Of a stretch of 64,000 bases of DNA, positions 38,557 through 48,312 are shown piece by piece. The stretch's first letter is position 1; each line of letters begins with the position of its first letter. The stretch spans positions 1-64,000 of the forward strand of contig JAHFTW010000008.1 in the NCBI GenBank assembly GCA_023269235.1, written 5' to 3'. This stretch comes from Thermoplasmata archaeon. Its GTDB lineage: Archaea; Thermoplasmatota; E2; JACPAO01; JAHFTW01. The notes below the pieces were generated by a model. It had not been told where the DNA came from. It saw only the letters and a program-made list of their open reading frames with translations, and made no database searches. The position numbers were made by a program, and so were the translations under genes.

Positions 38557-38625
38557 CCCGCCGTTCACCGGAAACGGACCTCGACGGAAGGCAAGCCCTT
38601 AATCGGGCGGCCCATCCCGTGGACT

Positions 38626-39861
38626 ATGCAAGGCCAAGACACGGGAGACATCGCCCAGCGCAACGTCCGCTTCTTCCGCATGCTCGCCGTCATCCTCGGC
38701 GCCGGCGTCATCGCCGCCCTGGTCCTCGGCCTCGGTGGCATCACCGGCCCCGGCCTCTTCCTCGTGGGCCCCGCCGTCACGAGCGCCCTCCTGGCCCTCC
38801 TCGTTCTCACCGTCGTCCTCATCCTGTTCCTGATGCGCATCGGCGTCATCTTCGACGTCGAGAAGCAGGTCAAGACCATGTTCGACTCCGAGGCCGAGCG
38901 CCTCGCCGCCGCCCGCAAGGCCGAGGAGGACGCCCAGCGCGAGTTCCGCGACTCCCTGCGCCGCGACCTCGCCGACCTCAAGGAGTCCATGCGCCGCGAC
39001 CTCAACGAGCGCGACGGCAAGTTCGACAACGCCATCCTCGCCGCCAACCGCGCGATGAAGATGGCGCAGGAGGCCATGGACCGCGCCAACGCGCTCGCCA
39101 AGGAGCCCGCCTACCGCACCACCATCGAGCAGCTCGTCAAGGACGTCGCCGACATGAAGAAGGATCTCACGGCCCTGCGCACCGCCGACAAGGTCAACTC
39201 GCCCCTTCTGCAGGAGCTTAAGGAGCGCGTCACCGCGCTCGAGGGCGCCCAGAAGAAGACCAACGTCCGCATCGACGAGACGCTTGAGGGCATGGAGCGC
39301 CGCGACATGGAGCAGGCCGCCCTGCGCCAGACGCTCGACAACGAGCTCGGCAACTTCCGCAAGCGCGAGGCGCTCCTCCTGGTCAAGCAGCGCGAGCTTG
39401 AGGACTCCAACACCCACCTCGCCCAGGCCTCGAAGAAGCCGGCCATCAAGTTCGGCCCCGGCGAGGAGAAGCACCACGTCATCGCCATCGAGGGCATCGG
39501 CCCGGCCTTCGCGAGCCGCCTCAACGCCCAGGGCATCATCACGGTAGCCCAGCTGCTTGCCGCCAACCCGGAGCAGGTCGCCCCGACCATTGACGCGATG
39601 CCGGACCTGGTGCGCGAGTGGCAGTCCATGGCGACCCTGATGCGCCTCAAGGGCGTCGGCCCCCAGTCGGCCGAGGTTCTCGTGCGCGCCGGCGTCCGCA
39701 GCATCCCGCAGCTCGCCGCCGAGGACGCCGAGGCGCTCTCGCACAAGGTGAAGGAAGTGGAGCGCGGCCGCAAGGTCCGCGTCCAGGGCCTTGACGTCAC
39801 CCCCGGCGTCGCCAAGCGCTGGATCGACGCCGCCCGCAAGGGCGAATACGACGCCAACTGA
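38626..39861 (+). CDS. Membrane-anchored coiled-coil protein with C-terminal HhH (DUF4332-like) domain
   Basis: Two N-terminal TM, long charged coiled coil, then IEGIGPAFASRLNAQGIITVAQLLA..LMRLKGVGPQSAEVLVRAGVRSIPQLA. Confidence 0.85.
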   Translation: MQGQDTGDIAQRNVRFFRMLAVILGAGVIAALVLGLGGITGPGLFLVGPAVTSALLALLVLTVVLILFLMRIGVIFDVEKQVKTMFDSEAERLAAARKAEEDAQREFRDSLRRDLADLKESMRRDLNERDGKFDNAILAANRAMKMAQEAMDRANALAKEPAYRTTIEQLVKDVADMKKDLTALRTADKVNSPLLQELKERVTALEGAQKKTNVRIDETLEGMERRDMEQAALRQTLDNELGNFRKREALLLVKQRELEDSNTHLAQASKKPAIKFGPGEEKHHVIAIEGIGPAFASRLNAQGIITVAQLLAANPEQVAPTIDAMPDLVREWQSMATLMRLKGVGPQSAEVLVRAGVRSIPQLAAEDAEALSHKVKEVERGRKVRVQGLDVTPGVAKRWIDAARKGEYDAN

Positions 39862-39920
39862 GCCAGCGGCCCCCCGGACCGGGAAGGCAGCTTTTTCATC
39901 CACGGAGGCTGTGCCATAGT

Positions 39921-40760
39921 GTGTCCGGCACGCACGCCCTAGTCATCGAGGGCGGCGGCATGAAGGCGGCCTACGCCAACGGCGTGCTGTCGGCCTTCGA
40001 GGAGGCGGGCCACCGTGGCTTCGACGCCTTGTACGGGACCTCGGCGGGCGGCGCGCTCGCGGCGTGGTTCGCGGCCAAGCAGGCCGTGTACGCCGAGGGC
40101 ACCTGGCCCTACGCGGACGACCGGCGCATCGTCAACTACACGCGCTTCTTCACGCGGCGCGGCCCGCTCCTGGACCATGAGGCGCTGCTCGACATCGTCT
40201 ACCTGGACGAGCACCCGCTCGATGTGCGCGCCGTGCAGCGCCACCCCGCCCCCGTCATCGTCACCGCCAGCGACGTCGAGTCGGGCACGCCGCACTACCA
40301 GGACCTGCGCGTCACTGACGTCATCCCCTGGCTCAAGGCGACCGGGCGGCTTCCTGCGGCCTCCGGCCCTCCCGTCATCATCGGCGGGCGGCGTTTCCTG
40401 GACGGCGGCCTCACCGACCCCATCCCGGTGCGCCGCGCCGCCGCCGAGGGGCACACGCGCATCACGCTCATCCTCAACACGCCGCTGGGCGCGCCGCGCG
40501 CAGACAACGCGCTGGTCACGAGCCTGACGGCGCGGCGTTGGCCGGCGCTGCGCGACGGCATCGTGCGCCACCAGGAGATCAAGCGGGAGGCCATCGCATG
40601 GGCGGAGTCGCCACCGGCCGGCGTCCAGGTGTCCATCATCCGACCGCTCGCCAAGACGGGCCTCCACCGCCTCAGCCGCGACGTGGACGCCATCCAGGCT
40701 GCCATCCGGCAAGGGCGCGAGGATGGGGCGCGGCACCTGCGGCACCTGGCGTGGGGCTAG
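39921..40760 (+). CDS. Patatin-like phospholipase
   Basis: LVIEGGGMKAAYANGVL oxyanion motif, GTSAGG nucleophile elbow, DGGLTDPIPV. Confidence 0.93.
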   Translation: MSGTHALVIEGGGMKAAYANGVLSAFEEAGHRGFDALYGTSAGGALAAWFAAKQAVYAEGTWPYADDRRIVNYTRFFTRRGPLLDHEALLDIVYLDEHPLDVRAVQRHPAPVIVTASDVESGTPHYQDLRVTDVIPWLKATGRLPAASGPPVIIGGRRFLDGGLTDPIPVRRAAAEGHTRITLILNTPLGAPRADNALVTSLTARRWPALRDGIVRHQEIKREAIAWAESPPAGVQVSIIRPLAKTGLHRLSRDVDAIQAAIRQGREDGARHLRHLAWG

Positions 40761-40983
40761 GCGGCGGGCTCAGGCTCCGCAAGGCTTCGGGTTCGTGAAG
40801 GGGTCCGCCGCGAAGGTGTAGAGTGCCATCGCAAGGGCGACTCCCGCCATCGCGCGAAGGGCAGGCTTGACCCAAGGTCAACGGGGGAAAAAGGGGACGA
40901 ACGACGTTGCGAAAAGAAAAACCGCGGCGAGCAAGATGGCCCTTGCCTCCGGCCACGACCCTGAGTTGTCGTACTGGCACATG

Positions 40984-41433
40984 CTAGTCGTCCAGGCGCG
41001 GCGCGAAGCCTTCCTTCACGACGTTGAGAACCAGGCGCGTGCGCGTCTCCTTGACGTGCTTGTGCTGCAGAGTCCCCTTGACGAAGCGGTCCAGGTCGGG
41101 GGTGTCCTTGAACTTCCCGACGAAGACGGTGTCCATCTCGCCGGTGACGTCGTACACGGCGACGATGTGGGGGTCCTTGCTCATTTCCTGCTGCACCTCG
41201 GAGAGGTGGCCGCCGGCGATCTTCATCTCGATGAGGGCGCAGATGCCGAAGCCCAGCTTCGAGGCGTCGATCTCGGGCAGGAAGCGCTTGACGATGCCGG
41301 ACTCCCGCAGTTTCTTGATGCGGTTGTGGACCGTGCCGACCGTCGTGCCCGCGCGCGCCGCGATCTCCCGGAACGGAGTGTGGGCGTCCTCCATCAGGAT
41401 GCGCAGGATCTTGCGGTCCAGAGCATCGGGCAC
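40984..41433 (-). CDS. Lrp/AsnC family transcriptional regulator
   Basis: LDRKILRILMEDAHTPFREIAARAGTTVGTVHNRIKKLRESGIVKRF; C-terminal RAM-like domain. Confidence 0.94.
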   Translation of the reverse strand: MPDALDRKILRILMEDAHTPFREIAARAGTTVGTVHNRIKKLRESGIVKRFLPEIDASKLGFGICALIEMKIAGGHLSEVQQEMSKDPHIVAVYDVTGEMDTVFVGKFKDTPDLDRFVKGTLQHKHVKETRTRLVLNVVKEGFAPRLDD

Positions 41434-41528
41434 AGAGGGTCGAGCCTGAACGGGGTTTAGGAACGTGCCGGAACGCTCCAACTCTGTTCAAAGGAGAGCC
41501 CGGCAGCCGGCGAGCTCCGTAACCCTTT

Positions 41529-41861
41529 ATGGCCCCGGACGGATGGCAGGGCGTGGCGGACTACTCTGACCCACAAGCCAGCTCACGAAGCGCCTGGGAC
41601 ATGCCTTGGCTCGTCGTCTTTGCCGCCGGCGTCGCCCTCGTGGTGCTGGCGCGCGTCATCTACTTCTTCAGCCACTTCGACAACATCGCGGACAAGGACA
41701 AGGCGACCGCTGTGTTCAGCCTTCTCGGCAGCGCCGCCCTCCCCTCCGCCCTCGCGCTCGTCAGTCTGTTCCAGCGCGGCCTTGGATGGGGCACCCGCGC
41801 GGCGCTCGCCATCGGCGCCGCCTACTTCCTCCTCGTCGGCGCGGGTTTCAAGCTCGCCTGA
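41529..41861 (+). CDS. Small hypothetical membrane protein
   Basis: 110 aa with 3 hydrophobic segments. Confidence 0.6.
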   Translation: MAPDGWQGVADYSDPQASSRSAWDMPWLVVFAAGVALVVLARVIYFFSHFDNIADKDKATAVFSLLGSAALPSALALVSLFQRGLGWGTRAALAIGAAYFLLVGAGFKLA

Positions 41862-41912
41862 GCTGAACCGTTCCTTCTCCTCCTTTTCGTCCTTTGGGTT
41901 TTTTGTCTTGGC

Positions 41913-42878
41913 TCACGTCGTCTCGGCGAGCCGCTCGAAGAGGTCCGCCACGAGCAGTGGTAGAAGAATCGTCGCGTCGCCCTCCACGGTTTCCCAGGAA
42001 GCGTCCTCCTTGACCTTGCCCCAGGAGACCGCCTCGCGCACGCGGGCGCCGCTCAGGCTGCCGTCGTGCTCGGGGGCCGTCGTGATGTAGACGACGGTGT
42101 CGAGGCCGTCGCGGAACTGGCTCCACCAGATGACGTGGTGTTTGCTGATGCCGCCGCCGATCATGAGCGAGCCCAGGCGCTTGGCGGCGAAGACGAAATC
42201 GCACAGCTCCTGCTCGTCCTTCAGCAGGTCGAAGCGGAGGTCGCGGTGGTTCTGGTAGGTCATCCAGACCTGCGCGCCGACCGAGCCGTCGGTGGGGCCG
42301 GGGACGAAGACGGGGATCTTGTTTTTCCAGGCCCAGTAGAGGATGGACTCCTCCTTGTTGGGCTCAGCTCCAGCCCACTCGCCGAGCTTGGCGCACAATT
42401 CGCGCGTGCTGAACTCCTTCGTGCCAGACTGGTACCAGGCCTCCAGGAGCGGGCGCAGCTTGGCCTCCAGGACCTCGCCGTAGCTGGAGTTGGGGACGAG
42501 GACGTTGCCGAGGCGGTTGACGCCCGCGCGGTGCAGCTCGCGGTCGTCCATCTCGAACGAGCCGGCGAGGTAAGGCTCCCACAGGCGGGCAAGGTCATGG
42601 TCCAGCGTGCCGCACGTCGTGATGATGGCGTCCACGAGCCTGTGCTTGACGAGGTCGCGAATGACGCCGCGCGTCCCCGTGGCGCACAGCGCGGCGGGGA
42701 ACGAGAGGATGACCTTCTCCTCCTTGTTGGCGACCATGCGGTGGAGCAGGTCGGAGGCGACCGCGAGCTTCTTCGCCGTGAAGCCTCCGCCGTTCGCCCA
42801 CATCTGCATGAGCTGCCGCACGCGCGTCGGCTGCGCGATGTTCAGGTCCTTCACGTCGGGGAAGGCGTCCAGGTCCAC
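41913..42878 (-). CDS. Deoxyhypusine synthase
   Basis: GVIRDLVKHRLVDAIITTCGTLDHDLAR; NKIPVFVPGPTDGSVGAQVW; GGGISKHHVIW. Confidence 0.95.
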   Translation of the reverse strand: MDLDAFPDVKDLNIAQPTRVRQLMQMWANGGGFTAKKLAVASDLLHRMVANKEEKVILSFPAALCATGTRGVIRDLVKHRLVDAIITTCGTLDHDLARLWEPYLAGSFEMDDRELHRAGVNRLGNVLVPNSSYGEVLEAKLRPLLEAWYQSGTKEFSTRELCAKLGEWAGAEPNKEESILYWAWKNKIPVFVPGPTDGSVGAQVWMTYQNHRDLRFDLLKDEQELCDFVFAAKRLGSLMIGGGISKHHVIWWSQFRDGLDTVVYITTAPEHDGSLSGARVREAVSWGKVKEDASWETVEGDATILLPLLVADLFERLAETT

Positions 42879-42924
42879 GCCGTCGCCACCGGGAGGGGCG
42901 CCTTCAGCCTGCCGCCGGGGAAAC

Positions 42925-42960
42925 CTTCACGGCGCAAGCGCCGCTTGCGCTCGCGTGAAG
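42925..42960. promoter_or_regulatory. Strong hairpin overlapping a GTG start
   Basis: CTTCACGGCGCAAGCG / CGCTTGCGCTCGCGTGAAG near-perfect inverted repeat. Confidence 0.5.
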
Positions 42961-43173
42961 GGGCTGTTCTGGGCGGGGCTGGTGGTCTCGGCGCTTCTCT
43001 GGTTCGCCGCCAACTGGCTCGGGGTCCTGTTCCTTACAGACGACCTCGCACGGTTCGCGTTCACGTTCGCGGTCGCGGTCACCGGCGGGGCGCTCGTGAT
43101 GCTGGCCCTCCGCGTCCGCGCCGTGCGGACGGGGCGCTACGAGAAGGCGCGTTGGGGCGTGAAGCGGCGCTAG
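42955..43173 (+). CDS. Small hypothetical membrane protein (72 aa)
   Basis: MKGLFWAGLVVSALLWFAANWLGVLFLTDDLARFAFTFAVAVTGGALVMLAL.. Confidence 0.6.
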   Translation: MKGLFWAGLVVSALLWFAANWLGVLFLTDDLARFAFTFAVAVTGGALVMLALRVRAVRTGRYEKARWGVKRR

Positions 43174-44414
43174 GCGTCGTCCGTATCCGCTAGCGGCAGT
43201 GGCGTCCGCTCGACCTCGAGGCGCGTCGCGGTCGGGTGGACCTCGGAGAGCCACGCGGTGACGCCGAGCTCCTCCAGGACGCCCTCCTCGCCGGCGAGTT
43301 CTTCAGCGACCCAGGGCGCGGTCTCGACGCGGCCGTTCTCGACGAAGACCCATTCGGCGGGCACCTCGAAATCGCCGCGCAGCGCCTCCGCAACCTCGCC
43401 GGGGTCGCCGCCCGGGAGCGGCTGCAGGACGCCGAAGACGAGCGTGCCCTCCTCGGTCTGCTCCTCGAAAGGGCGCTGGACGTTGGTGGCGCGGCGCTTG
43501 AAGCGCTGCATGAGCTGGATGGCGTCCTTGAACGGGCTGCTGCAGAAATGGACCGCGAACGCAGAGGAGCGACGCGAGGTACCAGGCTCCCCAGCCACCC
43601 CGCCGCGCGCCTTCCAGCCGGCGAGCACCGCGAGGCCGGTCTCGCGGCTGCCGGCGACGGACTGCGTCTCATCGTTGGCGGGCTGGTAGCCGAAGCGCTT
43701 GAGGTTCGCGATGTTGGGGTCGCTGAACTCCAGCTCGTTCATGTTGAGGCCGTTGGCGCCCGCCTTCTGAAGGTAGTCCGCCATCGCAAGGATGGCCTTC
43801 TCCTTGCCCGGGATGCAGGGAATCTCGATGGTCGTCGTGAGGCCGACGCGGACGGCCTCCGCGATGGCGGCGTGGTGCCACGACTCGGGCATGCGCTCGT
43901 AGTCGCGCACGTCGGGGTGGAACCGCATCTCGTCGAGGCCGGCCGCCTTGAGGATAGGGATCCACTTCAGGTCGAAAGCGCAGCTCGTGTAGAGGTGAAT
44001 GTGGAAGTCGGGACCGTAGCGCGCCTTGAGCGCCTTGCAGACCTGCTCGACGCGCTCGGGCTTGACCATCGGGTCGCCGCCCGTGATGCCGGCGCCCTTC
44101 GCGCTGATGAGGTCGCACTCGTCGAAGAGGTCCTTCCAGTGCTCGCCCACCGGCTGGCCGTCGCGGGGGGGGTGGATGGCGCGCTCGTTGGCGAACATGA
44201 CGTCGCGGTACATCTTCTCCCGGCTGACCGGGCAGTAGAAGCACTCCTTGTCGCACATGCCGGTGACGAAGAGGACGAGCTTGGCGCCCTCGCGGCACTG
44301 GATGCACCCCATCGGCAGGACGCCGAGGTGGCGGCTGCCGGCGTACTTCTCGCCGAGGCCATGCTCGGCCAGCGGCTTCTGCGCCAGGTCCGGGCCGCCC
44401 AGGGGATGCGCCAC
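43170..44414 (-). CDS. Radical SAM domain protein
   Basis: VTGMCDKECFYCPVSR (CxxxCxxC), AGITGGDPMVKPERV. Confidence 0.92.
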   Translation of the reverse strand: MAHPLGGPDLAQKPLAEHGLGEKYAGSRHLGVLPMGCIQCREGAKLVLFVTGMCDKECFYCPVSREKMYRDVMFANERAIHPPRDGQPVGEHWKDLFDECDLISAKGAGITGGDPMVKPERVEQVCKALKARYGPDFHIHLYTSCAFDLKWIPILKAAGLDEMRFHPDVRDYERMPESWHHAAIAEAVRVGLTTTIEIPCIPGKEKAILAMADYLQKAGANGLNMNELEFSDPNIANLKRFGYQPANDETQSVAGSRETGLAVLAGWKARGGVAGEPGTSRRSSAFAVHFCSSPFKDAIQLMQRFKRRATNVQRPFEEQTEEGTLVFGVLQPLPGGDPGEVAEALRGDFEVPAEWVFVENGRVETAPWVAEELAGEEGVLEELGVTAWLSEVHPTATRLEVERTPLPLADTDDA

Positions 44415-44452
44415 GGCGCTTCGTGTCCGACCGCCCTACAAGAGGCTTGCTC

Positions 44453-44689
44453 TCAACGGACCCACTCGACGCCGGCGGGGATGGGCTCGCCCAGCATTTC
44501 GGCGATTGCGGGCATGGACGGGGCGACGACCCAGTCGGCCACGGTGGCGGTGTGCGGGGCGGCCTCGCGGCGACCGTGCAGGGGGCAGGAGTAGTGCTCC
44601 AGCATGAGGCCGTGGTGGATGGAGACGGTGCGGGCGACCTCGCGTCCGCACACGGGGCAAGAGCCGACTGTCATGGTCATACGGGCCAT
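44453..44689 (-). CDS. Small zinc-binding protein
   Basis: MARMTMTVGSCPVCGREVARTVSIHHGLMLEHYSCPLHGRRE. Confidence 0.6.
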   Translation of the reverse strand: MARMTMTVGSCPVCGREVARTVSIHHGLMLEHYSCPLHGRREAAPHTATVADWVVAPSMPAIAEMLGEPIPAGVEWVR

Positions 44690-44759
44690 GGGTTCCCCTA
44701 GGGCACGGTGGGTATTCCACCGCTTGGATGGGTAGGGTGAAAGCACCCTGCGAGGACGC

Positions 44760-45110
44760 CTACCGCCAGGTGGTGTAGCGATCCATCGCGTTGAGGAGGC
44801 GGGCCTGCGTTTGCGCGTCCACGACCTTCTCCTTGACCTTGTCGTTGAGGAAGACGCGCGCCTCGACGACGGAGTCGCGCGATCCCTTCGCCCACATCGT
44901 CTGGATGAGCGCCGACTGGACCTCGGGGGCCACGCCGGAGTTCTTCAGGATGTCCTCGCACTCGTAGCGGAAGAAGTTCGCCTTGCTCTGGTCGAGCATC
45001 TTCTCGCGCTGCCGCGACTCGCGGTTGTTGCGGTTGGTCTGGTTGTGCTTCGGCGGCCGAGGGGCTCCGACGATTCCAGGGAGCTTCGGCGGTCGAAGAC
45101 GGCGTGCCAC
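44760..45110 (-). CDS. Conserved-looking hypothetical protein, leaderless promoter
   Basis: 116 aa, GTG start; minus-strand CTTTATACC at 45131-45139 about 25 nt upstream. Confidence 0.65.
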   Translation of the reverse strand: MARRLRPPKLPGIVGAPRPPKHNQTNRNNRESRQREKMLDQSKANFFRYECEDILKNSGVAPEVQSALIQTMWAKGSRDSVVEARVFLNDKVKEKVVDAQTQARLLNAMDRYTTWR

Positions 45111-45347
45111 GACTCTGGGTTATCCGTCGCGGTATAAAGCCGGTGCCTAAGGGCTGACAAGTCCTCGGTTAACCGCGTGGCAGGCTTCTGGAGTGCGATT
45201 TGGTCGCTGCCGCATGGCTCGAACGTCTCGTCGCGTGGCCAATTTGGCAGGCCCGGCCCCCGCCGGGGCGGCCAAACGCGGCGAAATTAGCGAGCGTGGC
45301 CTGGCTTGCGCTAGGGAATCTCGTAGCTTGGCCCGCCCGGGGGCGTC

Positions 45348-46604
45348 TTAGTCTGGCGGCGGTGGAGCTGGATCCATGGCTGCCATGGCATCCACGACAT
45401 CGCGGATTGCTCGTTTGACGGTCCAGCTCTTGGGCGCCCGTTCCAACCGCCCGCTCTGCAACGCTTCAAGGAGCGTTTCGAGGCGGGCCAACTGGCCTCC
45501 CGTGATTACCGCCACCTTGGTCAGGTAGCCGAGCAGGAAGGCTTGGATGGTCTTTGGGCGAAGGCTCTCGCGGTCGTTCGTGAAGTGCTGAAAGAAGACC
45601 TCGATGCGGTGACGGCGGAGATACAAGTCTGCAAGCGTCTCCGCGCCGAGGTCGAAGAGGTCGCTCGCGAGCGCCATGCTCGTATCCGGATTCCAGTTCC
45701 ATTTGGGCTGCTTGCGCGTGCCGCCGTTAGGGGTGATGCCCACCTTGAGGGTCAACTGGACCGTGGTCGGGTCACCTTGGAACCGGCCCTTGAAGTTCTT
45801 CACCTTGTACGCGAACCTTTCCCGCGATTTGGGCATACGATCCGCGTAAACCGGCAGCGACTCCAGGGCGATCTGTTCGCACAATTCGGAGATACGGAGC
45901 TTGCGACCATCTTCCAATACGAACCAGCGGTTGCTCTCTTCGCCTGTCCTGACGCGGTGCATGAATCGCGCCCGGAACTTGATTTGTTTCCCGCGGAATC
46001 CAGAAGAGTCGTACGCGCGATCCCCAATGGAGACCGCGGGAACGATGTGCATACGGCTGTAGGCGGCCTCCGCCCATTCCCGATGAAGACGGACTTGTTG
46101 TTCGAGGGCGCCCGTCAAGTGGACCATGAATGGCAACATGATCCAGTGTCCCTTGCAACGCCATGCCAAGATGCCGTTCAGCATCTTGTGGCAGAAGGGG
46201 GCGCTCTTGTTGGAGGCGCTGGCCTTGAGCGCAAACGGTTGGCGACTGACCTCAACAATGATTACCTTGTTCTTCTTCTGGGTCAGATAGTATTCCGCCT
46301 CGTTGATGTCCAGAATGGAGAGGACCTCGTGATCGTCAGGCGGGAAGGCTGCCAGGCGTTCCACGACGCGCTCCTGGAGGCGTTCATTGAAGGCCTTGGT
46401 TGCCGCCGCGATATCCACGTCTTGCAAGCGCGTGCTGAACGTGCTGGACTGAATGCCGCCGCGCTCGTTTTCCCTAGAGAAGATGCTCTCGTTGCGAATC
46501 ACGCACGGAACCAACTTGGCAACTGTGTCCTCCGGTTCAACGACGCCTGCGCGACGAAACACGAACTCCAGATCATCGCGTGTTTCCCGAGCGTAGCGTG
46601 TCAT
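45348..46604 (-). mobile_element. IS4-like DDE transposase gene
   Basis: SILDINEAEYYL, SIGDRAYDSSGFR, LYLRRHRIEVFFQHF (Y-x2-R-x3-E); ends of the element not defined. Confidence 0.85.
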
Positions 46605-47173
46605 GCGGATTCCCCCACGAACGTCAGTGGCGGAACAGCCCGGTAGATTGCCCAAGTGCTGTTGTTGCGTTTGGGATTGACTTCCTGGACCTGCCAGCGC
46701 TCTGTCTCAATCGCTTCGATGGCTCCTTTCCAACGCCGATACGACAGGACGTAGAGGGCACTTCCGCCCGGCTTGCGACTGGTGCCCGTTTCCCGCTTTA
46801 CGATGAACAACGCGTGGATCTCCTCCAGTGGCAACTTGAGCAACGAAGCAACCATTTGGGCCATCGTGAAGTTGCCATTGTTGTAGTTCGTCTTGACCCA
46901 GCGAATCATCGCTTCAGCCGAGGGCGCCGTCGGTTTCCCTGGCACCTTGGGCGGCTCCTCGACGACGTCTTCGGATTGGGTTTTCTCGCCGATTGGGAAC
47001 TCGTCGCGGCGACCCTTGTCCGCAGTCATGGCCACGAGCTCCTTGATCTGCTCGGCGGAAATGCGACCGCCGGCGAGCTCCTTCACGAACCTGGCGAGGG
47101 CACCGTACGTGCCCAAGACATTCATGGGCCCGCCTGGGACGAAGACGATGCGGCATTCGTCGCTCTCAGCCAT
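46601..47173 (-). CDS. Unknown protein translationally coupled to the transposase
   Basis: 190 aa MAESDECRIVFVPGGPMNVLG..; TGA overlaps transposase ATG (ATGA). Confidence 0.7.
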   Translation of the reverse strand: MAESDECRIVFVPGGPMNVLGTYGALARFVKELAGGRISAEQIKELVAMTADKGRRDEFPIGEKTQSEDVVEEPPKVPGKPTAPSAEAMIRWVKTNYNNGNFTMAQMVASLLKLPLEEIHALFIVKRETGTSRKPGGSALYVLSYRRWKGAIEAIETERWQVQEVNPKRNNSTWAIYRAVPPLTFVGESA

Positions 47174-47509
47174 GAACCGGCCCCCGCGTACTTTGCTTGA
47201 GAATCGACCTGGGGATGGGCCGGCTTCGTAGCTGTGGTTCTGCCCGCGCTTGGAGCGTGCCGTCTCGGCGTCCTCCACGTGTTGCGTAGCAGGCAGCGGT
47301 TGCACCGGATTCACCGGATACAAACGCAAAAGATAAGGTGAAAACCGGCGGCCATGAAATGGGGCGGCAGGATTCGAGGACAGTGGGGGTGAAAGGGGGA
47401 GTGGATTGCCTAGCCGGAAGGCTCGCGGGCAGCCGTGCGCTGCAAGTCGGGGAAGCGGTTGCCGCGGAAGCCAGGCTTGGTTGGCGTTCCGTAGGACACC
47501 GCGGACCGA

Positions 47510-47728
47510 TCATTTGTTCAACGCTCGCCAGACCGCCCAGCCGACCTTGAGCCAGGGGTTTGGCTGCACCCCGACAATGGCGTCTGCTAGCGCCAGCGAT
47601 TCGCGCCCCATGCCGATTGGCTGGCCCCCGCTTTTCCTCGTCAGGGAGGTCCGTTTGGGACCCGACCCTGCACGAACGATTTTGGGACCTGGAGTAAGCT
47701 TCTTAACTGAACGATTCGGTGTAACCAT
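47510..47728 (-). CDS. Small basic hypothetical protein
   Basis: 72 aa MVTPNRSVKKLTPGPKIVRAGSGPKRTSLTRKSGGQPIG.. Confidence 0.3.
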   Translation of the reverse strand: MVTPNRSVKKLTPGPKIVRAGSGPKRTSLTRKSGGQPIGMGRESLALADAIVGVQPNPWLKVGWAVWRALNK

Positions 47729-47871
47729 TGGCCTTCACTATCCTTGACCTCCGGGTTGAGGGGAAGAGGGGAAGATTCCGCGTCCTGCGGTTCGAAGCCG
47801 ACTAGATGTGAAGTCGGACGGCTTCGTTTCTTTGGGTTCCCTTAGGGACCCCCATAGCGAGTTTTAGACGG

Positions 47872-48312
47872 TCACCTCTCCTCCCTTTTCTCCTTCGTTT
47901 TTTGGAACGTGTATGAGACGTAGCGGCCTCGTTTTGCGCCTGGTGAGCTCCAGGTGCCACCCTTTTCTTTGGCAATCTCTTCGAGGGCCTCTTTTCGTGA
48001 ACGATCAAACGTTACGCGGAGGCTCTTCTGGTCGCTCGCAATAGGCCGGCCCAACACCCATTCTTGCAACTGAGCCGGGGTGTGCTTCATCGGCTTTCCG
48101 CGGGTCGTGAGCTCCTTGATGATCCGTGACGTGTGCTCGTGCCTGAACAGTTTTTGGTCCTGCGCGAGAGCGGAGCGAACGCTGGTCCGGCGACTGCCCT
48201 CGGCTACCGCGCCCAGTTCGCCTTGCAACGCGCCCACTTGCTTTGCGCTCAACTCAAACGACAACACGAATCCGCCTCCCGGCACCGGAGTGGCCTTCAC
48301 GTGAAGCTTCAT
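47872..48312 (-). CDS. Hypothetical basic protein
   Basis: 146 aa MKLHVKATPVPGGGFVLSFELSAKQVGALQGELG.. Confidence 0.6.
   Translation of the reverse strand: MKLHVKATPVPGGGFVLSFELSAKQVGALQGELGAVAEGSRRTSVRSALAQDQKLFRHEHTSRIIKELTTRGKPMKHTPAQLQEWVLGRPIASDQKSLRVTFDRSRKEALEEIAKEKGGTWSSPGAKRGRYVSYTFQKTKEKREER

Noticed and set aside
40780-40870. 26-aa minus-strand peptide MAGVALAMALYTFAADPFTNPKPCGA
   Set aside because: Too short to support without conservation data.
43236-44594. 452-aa plus-strand ORF
   Set aside because: Antisense to the radical SAM gene, which has the CxxxCxxC motif.
45543-46646. 367-aa plus-strand ORF
   Set aside because: Antisense to the transposase, which carries DDE-type motifs.
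45180-47350. Terminal inverted repeats of the transposon
   Set aside because: Searched both flanks by eye; only short GC-rich similarities and a GCCAATTTGGC palindrome, no convincing TIR or target duplication.
47770-47830. tRNA remnant (ggttcgaagccgac) as an integration site for the island
   Set aside because: T-arm pairing is only partial and no cloverleaf can be drawn; the nearby CGAAGCCGAC/GTCGGacGGCTTCG hairpin explains the similarity better.
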